64,000 nt of DNA, from assembly GCA_973895155.1 (NCBI GenBank), contig OZ316892.1:27218001-27282000 (forward strand). Reading direction: 5' to 3'. Under the pieces are notes generated by a model, which worked only from the letters and a program-made list of their open reading frames with translations, did not search any database and had not been told where the DNA came from. Of the stretch, positions 22,706 to 33,300 are shown one piece after another. The stretch is from Marsupella aquatica. Taxonomy: Eukaryota; Marchantiophyta. The translations under genes and the position numbers were made by a program. Each line of letters starts with the position of its first letter. The first letter of the stretch is position 1.

Positions 22706-23944
22706 TCAAACTTCCGGCACCGATTTGCAATCCTTCATCTCGCTAATAGCTCTCACCTTATCCATGTTCGGTTTCCTCCCATAAGATCCGCACATTTGCC
22801 CAACGACTTTCACTTCTTTCATCCCGAATTCAAACTTCTCCCCCGAAAGAGTGACTCCCACATCAATCAGCTTCTCGAGAACCGCCTTAACATCCGCAAT
22901 GTGATCCCACACAAACTGCCGGATCCCATCACTTCTCAAGGTCTCATCCCTCCCTTCAGCCAAGCACCCTTTTATTGGGACATCGTCAATAAACGGTCTC
23001 GCTTTTTCCGGAATGAACGGCTCCAAGATTTTGCTCATTGCATTTTGCATGTGCGCAACTGAGTTCGTCGCCCCTTGAGGAAGAGTGCACATCCTCAAGA
23101 GGCCCAACGGAGTCCTCATAGTCGTAATGTCTCGGCTCTCTTGCGCCAACTGGAACTGGTCGTAACCCAAAAACAAATCACCCATGGAGTAGATCGCCCT
23201 TCCAGCGAACTCCTCCGCAAACTCATCCACGAGTGGCCCAACTCCCACATTCCTGATGGTCACCTTGTTCGGAGGTTGCATATCCTGAATGAACCTCAAG
23301 CTTCCATTCTTCTTTCTCACCGTAAACCATCTGTTCGAGTAGGGAGCATCAGACCTCTCAAGAATCCTAGCACTCAGCTTCTCCTTAAGCAGTTCCGCAA
23401 GCTTTGGAGCTAAAGCCCGCGGAACCAAAATCGGTTTCAGATCCCACGGAACATGAGGGATGGTAAAGATGACCATCGGTGTCACCTTACTTGGATCCGC
23501 ACAACCAATCTCCTCAATCGAAAACGAGAATGCCTTACCATGCTCCATTATCATTTTTTGAAATGCCACTTGCTCCACCTCCGTAAGTAACCCATCCAAA
23601 CCAACCTTTAGCTTTGCCAAACTCTCTTGAGTAAACTTATGCCCTATCCGATCAGTTGGCCTCAGCCTTGGTTCCAATCTTGCTCGATCCATAACCTCCA
23701 TCGCATCGTCCGGCAAAGGTATCGCCGCCGGCCTCACCTTCTTGTCAACCGTTTTGTATTTGGTACTCAAGTATACAAGCATGGCCATAGACGAGTACTG
23801 CCTTTCCAACTCCTTCTCCAGCTTGTCCATTCCCAAGTTAGACTCTGCACATTTGAGTGGCTCTTCCTCTCCATTATCCATCGTATTTTCCCTTTCACAA
23901 GGAGCTAAGGAACGAGCACTCCGCTGATCCACTCTTTTCAGCAA
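22706..23944 (-). pseudogene. Gypsy reverse transcriptase of the inserted element
   Basis: A 412-codon frame, open but ending in a premature TGA. Blocks: LKEKLSARILERSDAPYSNR, RFIQDMQPPNKVTIRNVGVG, IYSMGDLFLGYDQFQLA, MRTPLGLLRMCTLPQGATNS and the catalytic PFIDDVPIKG, then GVTLSGEKFEFGMKEV. It has FIDD rather than the common YVDD, which still keeps both catalytic Asp residues. A likely start is the Met before DNGEEEPLKC (about 23882); the frame overlaps the protease frame by a few bases. Confidence 0.92.
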
Positions 23945-24699
23945 AGTGCCAAGTCGTTTTCCGGACCTGGACCGGAATTGACACTCTCAGTCCTCAACCC
24001 TTTCCTATTCCTCTCGTTTCCAGGTAAAACAGCCGGAAATTGAACCACCTCTTTCCCATCTTTGCTCCGAACCTTCACCATGAAGGTAGTATCATCCAGA
24101 ACCTTTGTCTCCATCCTCCATTCAGTGATGAACGGCATGCCCAGTATCACCGGAAACGACAAGTGCTCATGAACAAAAATGTTGCAAGCCTGCTTGACAT
24201 TCCCAAACTTCACCATCACATTTGGACATCCGCCCCAAAGATAGTCCTTCATTGAACTGACCGAGTTCACACTCCAAAGCAACTCATTGTCCACCGGCCA
24301 ATTCCCCTTTTGAAACACCTTTGGATCCATCAAGTTGATCTCCGAGCCAGTATCAATGAGCGCCCGCACCTTGCCTTCCATTCCTTCCAACTGGCACTCG
24401 CTCTCCGGACTTGCTCGAGCCCAGTATCCATCCCGGTAAGCGTAACCGTTTCCCTTCGTTGAGCCCATGACATGAATGGTCCTTGACTCCGCGGTAATGC
24501 TTTCTTGTTCTCCCCATTCGGTCGGGTCCCTGTTTGCCACAGACTCAGTTTCACTTTCAGCTCCCATGAGCTCCTCCTCCGCATCGAAGAACTCAATGTC
24601 CAAGTCCATGAGCTCCTCGTCAAGGGACTTGACCCCCTTCGGTTTTCCCAAGCCTGACTCTTCGGGGACAGCAAGCTTACTACCTGAACCCATGGACAC
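23938..24699 (-). CDS. Gypsy aspartic protease ORF of the inserted element
   Basis: A 253-codon frame. The N-terminal third is acidic and Glu-rich without a known fold. The retropepsin motif is VRALIDTGSEINLMD (residues about 136-150, Asp-Thr-Gly intact), followed by the typical second half FPVILGMPFITEWR (flap and hydrophobic Gly-Met-Pro-Phe block). It lies between gag and RT in a different frame from both. It is probably made by frameshift or as part of a longer polyprotein; the sequence does not decide which. Confidence 0.85.
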   Translation of the reverse strand: MSMGSGSKLAVPEESGLGKPKGVKSLDEELMDLDIEFFDAEEELMGAESETESVANRDPTEWGEQESITAESRTIHVMGSTKGNGYAYRDGYWARASPESECQLEGMEGKVRALIDTGSEINLMDPKVFQKGNWPVDNELLWSVNSVSSMKDYLWGGCPNVMVKFGNVKQACNIFVHEHLSFPVILGMPFITEWRMETKVLDDTTFMVKVRSKDGKEVVQFPAVLPGNERNRKGLRTESVNSGPGPENDLALC

Positions 24700-24714
24700 C
24701 CCAGCAGTATAAGT

Positions 24715-26382
24715 TCAGAAACTTCCAATTTCCGTCTCGCCAGCCTCCCCCATCAAGGTGTGAGGGCCCTCCTTGTAAATCCGTTTCCTCTTGGATCTCT
24801 CCAAGATCACTTCCTGGATCTCTCGCCTCATACTGCCAAAGAACTCGGCGTTGGTAAACCCTTGAGCCTGTTGGCTCCAGAATTTCTCAGCTACGACCTC
24901 CGGGTACATGGTCTGGTCCACGTCCCTGCCAAGCACCCAGCCCGGGTCCTTCCTGATCGGTTTCCCTTTTTCCGGCTCTTTCTCGCTCATTTCCTCTTCT
25001 TTGAACCTAACCCTCCTTTCCTTGTCTCGAGTGTCCCGCCTCTCTCGTTCCCCTGATTGAGATGGAGTGTCATCCTCGTCGGTTTTCTTCCATTTTGACT
25101 CGACCGAGGAATCCCAACTAGCCCCAACCTCAACCATTATCGCATTGATCAGCACCGGGTCACTCCATTCGGATCTCTCTCGCACCAGATCCGCCAAGCG
25201 CTTGTAAAACTTGTCCGTTTCCGTCACGGGGCCATCCAACTCCACATTGTAAACATTCGCTTCCAGGTGCAAAGAGGACGCCTCTTTGACTCGCTTCCCA
25301 GCTCGCTTCTCAGCCAAAGCCTTCATGCCTCCCTTGTTGGAGTTGAATGGGATCGGCTCTTCAGTATCGGCAAACGATATCTTTTTCTGACCAACTTCAC
25401 CCATGAACTTGATCAGCTCTTTATCCGCAGCTTCCCTCAGGTCCAGGCACTCCCGTTTGTCATGCTCTTTGCTGTCGCACCACATGCATGGCCAACTCTG
25501 CATCTCTCGCTTCCTCTCGGGAGCACTCGCAACCCTTGGTTTCGGGTTCTCGACCACATGTGCCGCCAAGATCTTCAGGTTCTGCATCATTTCTGCGAGA
25601 TCATCCACCGATGGTTTGATCTCATCCTTCGCTGGTTCCCGCTTCCCTTTCCTCAATATCGGTTCTGACAGCCTTAGGTCGAGAGTGGTAGCCTCCTTGT
25701 CTAGCTCTCGCCGCCGGTGTCGATTGCTCACTTTCGACACCGCTTTCTCAACTTGGTTCCAGTCGTTAGACAAGGTAACTCTCGAAGGTTCCAGCAGCTC
25801 CATCGCGTTCTCAAGCTCTTCTCGAAGGTCCTCATCGGCTGCCCGCAAGAAGAGCGTCGAGCGCTGCAACTCGATGATTCCCACATCCCGCTTTGGTAAC
25901 TGAGACACCCTTCTCTTGAACTCCCTTAGGAGCTCTTGCGGCCCCTTCAGCTTCTTGTTCATGTCATTCACCCAATCCAAGAAGGTAGCCTGCGTGACCC
26001 GATCAACATCCTCAGCTTGGAACTCCTCTTTCATCTTCTGGTCGAAATCATCCCAGCCCTCAGCTGACTCAACGATGGTTCACACCGTCAAGCTCAACTC
26101 CTTCTCAACCAGCACCATGAACTCTTTCACGGCTGTCCCTTCGTCCAACTTGTAGACAGCTGCCTCTGTCAGGTAAGACTTAAGGTAGCTCGTCACATTT
26201 CTCCCATCGAATTGCCCATTCTCCTTCAGAACCTCTTGGAGACATCGAGTAGTTCTATTCGCTTCTCTATTTGCCCTTTCCGACTCAAGCTCTTCCTTCC
26301 TTATGGTTCTCATCATCGACATGACGATGCTCGATATTCGATCGACTTCGTCATAGTCACCCATCTCATCCAACCGCCCCAA
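24715..26382 (-). pseudogene. Gypsy gag of the inserted element (one premature stop)
   Basis: Frame from about 26364 (Met before GDYDEVDR) to 24715, with one TGA at 26080 splitting it into 100 and 439 codons. The upstream part reads FDGRNVTSYLKSYLTEAAVY-like capsid sequence. The downstream part has WPCMWCDSKEHDKRECLDLR (about residue 180-200 of the long frame), a variant zinc knuckle (CX2CX4HX4C). The C-terminal half is highly charged. Confidence 0.85.
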
Positions 26383-26384
26383 GG

Positions 26385-26405
26385 AATCCCCAGTATGGTC
26401 GCCAA
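26385..26405 (-). other. Primer-binding site of the inserted gypsy element
   Basis: Directly inside the 5' LTR, the minus strand reads TGGCGACCATACTGGGGA. It begins with the TGG that pairs with tRNA 3'-CCA. The tRNA species was not assigned. Confidence 0.75.
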
Positions 26406-27180
26406 TGTCACGTGGACTTTAAGTTAGGGGCTCCTCGGGCAAACTACACGCTTCTGGCTGCGATCAGGACAGGTGACAAGCAATTTTCGGAGCAAACTCT
26501 CACTCCTTTATATTTTTTACTTTTCTCACAAAGTTTACAATAGGTGCCCTCGAGTAAGCTTGCCCGCAAGAGTCTGGTAGCTGGCCCTACGGCGGGCCGC
26601 TACCTCTAACTTATCGGGTAGAACTCCTCGAGTGACTAACTACTCAAAATCTGACGGAAAAACTATCCTCCTTAGTTCACAAAACCAAAACTCGACTAGC
26701 TACTCCACTAGTCTAAAACAGCTCGCACGGAACTCGGGCCTAGACCAACGAGGCTCCAGACTCGAGAAACTCCCCGCCTAGATCGAAAACTCCTTGCCTG
26801 GATCGAAAACTCACTCAGAACTCCAAAACCGACGCACAACAGCCGAGTCCCGTAGAACGGAGCGAAACTCACAGAACGTAATTCAACTGACCTCAATAAA
26901 CAACCGTCAACCACAATGAGCCAAGGCTCAAGTCTTAAGTAGCATCAGAAACCCAACCATCCAGCCTGAGCCAGCTGCCATCAGCGAGGCTCATCCAAAC
27001 TCCAAGCCTAGTGACTCATCCAAACTCCAAACCTGGTGACGACGAGTCACCCAATCGCCAAACCGCAATCCATCCAACCAAGCAGCCTCTCCGAGTCAGC
27101 ATGCATGCAACCCAACCGGGAAGCCTCGTCCATCATCCCCTATAAAAGCCATTCTTGAGCCGAAATCATTCGGCACGACA
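26406..27180 (-). repeat. Gypsy LTR, right copy (775 bp)
   Basis: Direct partner of 19655-20498. Lacks about two tandem units present in the left copy and has a 7-bp insertion near 26925. Ends GGCACGACA at 27180. Confidence 0.95.
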
Positions 27181-27624
27181 CTGTGGTGGCAGCTATCGTC
27201 CCAAAATCCGCAAATTTAAGGTTGGAAATTATGTCTACTTAGAGTGACAGACCTCGATACCTTGGACACCTCCGCAGGTCAGATTATTCTTCGAGTCAAG
27301 GAAGTACGGGCGTCTGGAGTGCTTTTGTTGGAAGGGTCGGATGGTCGTACCATCACTGATCACTTCAAGAATTGTGCCCCATGCCACCTACCTAATCTTG
27401 ATCCTATTGTAATCACTGCAGACTGGGTTCCACCGGTGGATCATCCTTGTCAAATTTGTTGTCGCATTGATGATGCTCATCTTATGTTGCTTTGTGATCA
27501 CTATAACAACAACTTTCATTTGTTTTGTCTTACACCTCCACTGCACAACATTCTAGAAGGTCAGTGGTTTTGTGGTGCCTGCATCAGGCAACATTATCCT
27601 ACCACCAGTCGACAAAGCCAGTAG
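27181..27624 (+). pseudogene. Gypsy integrase C-terminus with PHD finger (continuation of 18207-19654)
   Basis: The right half of the split plus-strand element. After GGSYRPKIRKFKVGNYVYL and a one-base frame change, the open frame 27244-27624 has a beta-rich integrase tail (GQIILRVKEVRASGVLLLEG ... NCAPCHLPNLDP). A PHD-type zinc finger follows: CQICCRIDDAHLMLLCDHY, NNNFHLFCLTPPL and EGQWFCGAC. Spacing matches Cys4-His-Cys3, except that the fourth ligand (usually CDxC) is Tyr, consistent with a TGT-to-TAT change. PHD fingers generally read histone H3 tails; here it stands where chromoviruses have a chromodomain. That functional parallel is inference. Confidence 0.82.
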
Positions 27625-27652
27625 GTCACCAACTGGGGGGAAGTAGATAGAA

Positions 27653-27768
27653 TGTTTTTTTGTTTCTATTTCTGCATGCCAATAGACAGCTGATAGGATA
27701 GCAAGTGTATTCACTAGATAGGTTTGCAGTCACGACACAACTGGTATATCGATGCACTCTAGCACGAC
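27653..27768 (+). repeat. LTR-like direct repeat, copy 1
   Basis: Starts TGTTTTTTTG right after a purine tract (ACTGGGGGGAAGTAGATAGA), the expected place for the 3' LTR of the plus-strand gypsy element. About 90 % identical to 28397-28511 by eye. Confidence 0.75.
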
Positions 27769-28396
27769 AGTTGTCATGCAAACCCTTGTCGACGCTTAAT
27801 CACGTACTCGGGTTCGAGCGATTACCCTAGTTAGCGATGATCATGATTAATTTAGGGCATTGCCAGATAGACGTAGCGGCTGGTGAGCGACTGGCGCTAG
27901 GGTTGCAGCTTGGGATTCAACCCGCCCTGCCGCCATCAAGGAGACGGCGGTGCCGGATAGGATCATGTAGTCAATTAGGTTAGCTAGCTCATAAGTTAGC
28001 CTAATTTGAGATCATTCTATCTTGCACACCACTATTTCGTCTCTTATGGTGAGGTCTTAGTGGCTGGGAGAGCTTCTCACAGATTGCCTTATCTGGTGAG
28101 GCAACCCATTCCTTGGCACCCAGGGGGTATACATCCTGGGCCTTGCTTCATTCACTTCAGTTCTGAAGTGAATCCGGTTACACTTGCTCATTTCTTGTTA
28201 GGCAGAGCTCACTATTCGTACACATTATGATAGCTGCTTAGCAATTCCACCGATTACAGAGGCGACGATCGGTTTTTCATCATGGGATAGCACTTACATT
28301 GCTGTTTCACGGTTTTCCACCCTTTAGTAAAGCGTACCACACATTCGCTGACTTCGGACTCACTTCGTCTCACGTTTTGTTATTGAGTAGATATGA

Positions 28397-28511
28397 TGTT
28401 TTTTTGTTTCTATTTTTGCATATCAGTAGACAGCTGATAGGATAGCAAGTGTATTTACTAGACAAGTTTGCAGTCACGACACATCTGGTACATTGATGCA
28501 CTCTAGCACGA
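28397..28511 (+). repeat. LTR-like direct repeat, copy 2
   Basis: Second copy of 27653-27768, 744 bp downstream, again preceded by an AGTAGATA-GA block. The 628 bp between has no gene. Confidence 0.75.
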
Positions 28512-30190
28512 TAAATTTATGATGAGTCTGTAAAATGCAAGTTGAATAGTCTGAAAGAGTCGAAGTAGATAAATTTGCAAATTGTGTACCGTTGTCATCC
28601 GACACTCCTCTGTGTGGTAGAGAATTGGTGGTAGCAAGAGTGGCCAACTGTAGTTGCAGCAAGAGCAGTTGTTGGAGAGCAAGAATTATGGACAATATAA
28701 TTTCCAATTTCTCATTTGAAGCACCATTGCTTCTATATAGTGTGAACATATAAAGGCCAGCACAATGGGAAAAACATGTGAATAGTGAGGAGAGAAATTG
28801 AGGGTAATAAGTATCTATATAACATGCTCATCCTGGAACATGCTTTATTTTTTGTCTTGTAGTTATCTGAAAGTAAATAAAATATGAGAGCATAGAAGTG
28901 CTGTTATATAAGTAAAGTGTCTGCCAAGAAAAGCAAGCACAGTGACCAAGAAAAGGTACAGTCAAACGATGCTACGATGTGTGCACTTAACTCAGGGTGC
29001 CTTATGAATGACACTCATTTCAATAAAAACCATAAACCTAGGAAAGAAAAACATGAGGAGAACTTAAGAGGCTATGCATTCATGTTCTTCAGTATCATTT
29101 CTCTCACTCGTGGTGGTGGAGCCTTTGGTTTCATCTCTAAGAAAACACATACTGTGAAAGGCACACATACTGTGAAAGGGGGCTGGCTGCCAAAATAAGT
29201 TCAAAACACTCTAGAATACCTAAAACTAAAGAGGTCTAAAAATTAATTAAAAATGTATAGAATACAAAAGCTGCCCCTTGATAAGGCAGATTGAAATGAA
29301 AATACATGACACAAAAATCTGAATAAGACAAAATCTGAAATGTGCATTCACCATTATAGTCTTCAAAATGAAACCACAGCTTGCATGAATTAGTATCTAA
29401 AGTCAGGTGTTATTTCTTAATGTTTTGTGAGCATCCATGTGCACTCCTTCAATGAAACAAAAGCTTAGGACATCACTATACTCATCCTTTGTATGTCTGT
29501 ATATACCTTCAGGTCTACAATACGGCTTTGAAGCAAAACACTCCAATCCTAACAGAACACTCGAAGCAAAACACTCGAGCAAACACTCGAAGCAGCTGCA
29601 TTGACATTTGGGCTGGTTCGACTAGTATTGTGCTTTGCTTGGCTCGAAGGGATTCTGTGAGGATGATGCATTGACATTCGGGCTGGTTGGATTACTAGCG
29701 TGCTTCTCTTGGGTCGAAGGGATTCTATGAGGACATTGTTCAGAAGTCCTTACGTCACACAACAACGTCCATTACGCAGCGCAATGAAGCGCGATGAAGG
29801 CAGCGCAATGGAAGGCAGCGCAATTGAAGGCAGCGCAATGGAATGAGCGCTGGAAGGATTGCAATGGAAGGAGTGCAATGGAATGCAGCGCAGTGAAGTG
29901 CAAGAGAGGTGGAGCATGAAGGCAGCAGCGCGATGGCTTCAATCAAGACAGGTCGAGCTTGAAGGCAACAGTGCAAACGAACAAAGCAGCAGCAGTGAGC
30001 AAACGGCAGTGAGCAAACGTGAGCAAACGTGAGCGCAACGACGATTGTCGAATGTAAACCTGAACTTGGCTGGGATTGCCGCTTGTAATGCGGAACTATG
30101 CAGGGGCTGATTGCAGGGACATGTTTTTGTGCAACAGCTCCCGCATCTTGCCCTGTACAATGCGGTGAACAAGACAAAGGAGTAGGCGCG
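28512..30190. other. Intergenic stretch with small tandem repeats
   Basis: No gene recognised. It contains a 72-bp-class tandem duplication (about 29599-29735, cattgaca ... gggattctgtgagga, two units), an 18-bp doublet near 29145-29180 (acacatactgtgaaagg) and an irregular array of GCAGCGCAATGGAAG-like 15-bp units at about 29773-29900. The promoter of the downstream helicase probably lies at its right end. Confidence 0.6.
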
Positions 30191-30192
30191 AC

Positions 30193-30227
30193 TTCGTATG
30201 GTGTTAAACCCTAATGGTACTGGCAAT
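30193..30227 (+). promoter_or_regulatory. 35-bp block with telo-box, upstream of the helicase start
   Basis: Contains AAACCCTAA (30206-30214), the plant telo-box often found near the start of translation- and RNA-related genes. The same 35 bp is repeated without mismatch in intron 1 (30908-30942). It lies 110 bp before the chosen ATG, so it is promoter or 5' UTR. Confidence 0.6.
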
Positions 30228-30336
30228 TGTGAACCATTGAGATAGCCCGGTTTTGTCTGCTGTCTCGTGCGATTTCTCTTTGCGGACGGACGGACGAACT
30301 GAATTTTGTTTGGGAGAGTCTTCACTTCGCTCGGGA

Positions 30337-33300
30337 ATGGGCGACTCCGAATCTGAGTCTGGCAGTAGTCCTCCCTTAGAGGGCACTGTAGAGACGGATC
30401 CTGGCTCCACTCCACCAGCAGCAGAAGCTGCTAAGAAACGTGAAGAAGTAGAGGAGACACCTAACTCTACAGCTGGGACTGAGATTGGTGTTTTGAGAGA
30501 CGGGTCGCCTACGACGGAAACGACAACTTCATCATCACCTCCTGCTGATCGCGAAGACGAATCTAAGGCCCTGGATGCTGTTCCTCCTACTGCTGATCGC
30601 AAAGACTTGTCCGAATCGAAGGCCCTTGTTGCTATTCCTGAAGCTAATGTGACGAAGTCGCCACCGAAGACGCCCCCCAAGAAGCAATGGGCGGATGAAG
30701 AGTTTGAAGAGGATCCTGTCGCAGGGCTGACGTTGGATAAGCTCATAGTGTCACCCGCTGATGAGGCGGACAAACCCGACCTTACCCTCAAGGCTGTTGC
30801 TCTAAATGAAGCCTTTGAGGCCCCTGAAACTGAGATTCGGAAGGTTGGTGATCTCTGAACTTTTTCTCTGAACTTAATTAAGAGGTTGTTGTAGTTAGGT
30901 GCAAGCTTTCGTATGGTGTTAAACCCTAATGGTACTGGCAATCACACCCGTTTCCACATGTGAGGGAATTCTGGATTGTGAGAAGACAAAACTGAGGGCC
31001 CATTATGTAGTTGTAATGGGTCTGCATTCAGAAGGAATAAGCCATACTGACGTAACTCCGTGATGCAGGTGCTTGCTGGTAATACACCTTACACTTCAGC
31101 CAAAAGCTTCGAAGACCTAAACCTCTCAGAAAGCTTGCTGAGGGGTCTTTACTCAGAGATGAAGTTCGAGAAACCTAGTCGAATTCAGGCTGAAACATTG
31201 CCTTTGATTCTGAGAGCGCCCTACGAGAATTTAATTGCCCAGGCACATAACGGTTCAGGGAAGACAACGTGCTTTGTTCTTGGAATGCTGAGCAGGGTCA
31301 ATCCGGCCATCAAAGCTCCCCAAGCATTGTGTGTTTGTCCGACACGTGAATTGGCGGTTCAGGTACCTGTCAAGTCCAACGGACTCTCCGTGTCTATCGT
31401 AGCTTTGACACCGTGAGGTTTTGATCATGTCTCGGTGTATTAGTGTTTTCCCCCGGTGTATTATGAAGGAGAATTTTCCTTGAGCAATATCCGACCTAAT
31501 TTTGAATATGGATATCTTCCCAGTTTGCTAGAGGCCTACAATGGGACAACTTCATTAATCTACTTTAGAGTGGACTGTTAATCACAACCCTAGGATATTC
31601 AGCGTTGTCTCGAGTTTGGGAACACCAAGTATTCAGATTTTTGTGCAGGCAGTACTTAATAGTCGTACATTTGTGTTGTTTTGATGGACAGAATGAAGAA
31701 GTGTTATTAAAAATGGGAAAGTATACAGGTATTACATCAGCATGCACAGCTGCAGCAGAAACTGCCGGTGTAACTTCGTCAAGGCGAGAAAAAATTGTCG
31801 ACCAAGTGGTTATTGGAACCCCTGGTACTTTGAAGCGGTGGATGACAAAGGATAAAATTTTAAGTACAAAGAACATCAATGTGCTAGTGTTCGATGAAGC
31901 CGATCATATGTTCGATCAGGTGAACTGACGTGTTTTGAGCTTGATCAGATGATCGCAGTTAAATTATCTGCACTTTCCGTTCACTTGTCTGAGGCGAGCA
32001 ATGTGTGAGGCGAATACAATCTCTTATTGTGGATCCCCTGTCTTTCAGGATGGCTTCCAAGATGACTCTTTGAGAATTATGAACAACATCAAGCAAAGCA
32101 AGGGGGGTGGCAGTTGTCAAGTAAGAACAACCCTCCTATACTTCTGATTTTAAAGCATATTTTGTAAATGAAGAAACTAGTGAATCAAATTATTGAGTGG
32201 GACGGCAATTTTCTGCAAACTTGCACAATAGTTGTTTGTGGGGCTCAGTCGCCCTTCAGAAAACCTAGACACCCGGCTAAACTCTAAATAACAACTACTT
32301 ATGTGCATTCACTGAATGGCACCCCGTTCGGGGCATTGATTTAATTGCACCCATATCTTCCTTGGCAAAGGTGTTGATTTCTCATGTCCTGGTTGCTTGA
32401 ATGCATATCTGTAATTGCAGTAGCTCTCGCTGTGGTTGCCGAAGTTCATTTTGCTCCTATGTTTCCTCTATTTTGCAGGTTTTGCTTTTCTCTGCCACTT
32501 TTAGCGATAAAGTGAAGGCCTTCGCAGTGAGAGCGATACCTAAAGCACACAAGATATTTGTTCCAAAAGAGGATCTGTCTCTGGATGTTATCAAACAGTA
32601 CCGAGTGAGATGCCCAAGTGTTAGTTCTAAGGTTATGGTCCTTAAGGATAGAATTTTTCCCGCAGCGGAAAAATTGGGACAATCTATTATCTTTGCGCGG
32701 ACGCGTCTGAGTGCCAGTGACTTGCATAAAACGCTGGAGGCCGACGGTTTCAAGTGCACAAGTATCCAAGGTGGTCTCAGTCATGAAGATCGAGATCGTG
32801 TGATCAGAGAATTCAGGTCAGGAGAGACCAAAATCCTGATCGCAACAGATGTTCTTGCTCGGGGATTTGATCAAGCTCAGGTGAAAGCAGCATTTTGTAA
32901 ATGGCTGTTAGTGACTTCAATGCTGAATACTGGTACCTTTGGAGCAAAGACAGTGTACTTTGTCTGACCGTTGATTGAAACTTGCAGGTTACTTTGGTTG
33001 TGAACTACGATATCCCAACAAAGTCATCAGACGCGTATGAACCAGACTATGAGCTTTATCTGCACAGGATTGGTAGAAGTGGACGATTTGGCCGTAAAGG
33101 TAATTTCTTTTTTGATTTGGTCTTCCTAGAGTCTAGCACTTGCTGCAACTGAGAGTTATCCCTCCACATCCTAGACAGACTAACATCTTACTTTTTTGAC
33201 TGCAGGCGCTGCATTCAATCTGACAGCCAGTGACAAGGATGAAAGGATAGTGGACCTCATTTCTGCGCATTTTAACAAAGAAATTCCAGAGGTTAGCATT

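Larger units (their letters stand above)
19655..27180 (-). mobile_element. Complete, mildly decayed Ty3/gypsy element inserted in the PHD-gypsy
   Basis: Direct LTRs (19655-20498 and 26406-27180) begin TGTCACGTGG and end GGCACGACA. They are about 98 % identical by eye outside indels. Flanks CCGT (left) and CTGT (right) look like a 4-bp target duplication with one C/T change, and joining the flanks restores the host reading direction. The minus-strand order is gag, protease, RT, RNase H, integrase, the gypsy order. Single stops interrupt gag (26080), the RT-RNase H junction (22706, a CGA-to-TGA type change in the usual VRRFLG) and the RNase H-integrase junction (21999). No chromodomain was recognised. 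Confidence 0.95.

Noticed and set aside
20580-25903. Many plus-strand ORFs up to 166 codons
   Set aside because: Antisense to the minus-strand gypsy polyprotein; no motifs.
27811-27826. GGGTTCGAGC resembling a tRNA T-arm/B-box
   Set aside because: No acceptor stem, D-arm or anticodon arm can be folded around it.
30253-30336. Upstream in-frame start for the helicase
   Set aside because: The extra 28 residues do not resemble the family; MGDSESES at 30337 resembles other acidic DBP5 starts. It remains possible.
30204-30941. 245-codon minus-strand ORF opposite helicase exon 1
   Set aside because: Antisense shadow of a Ser/Glu-rich exon.
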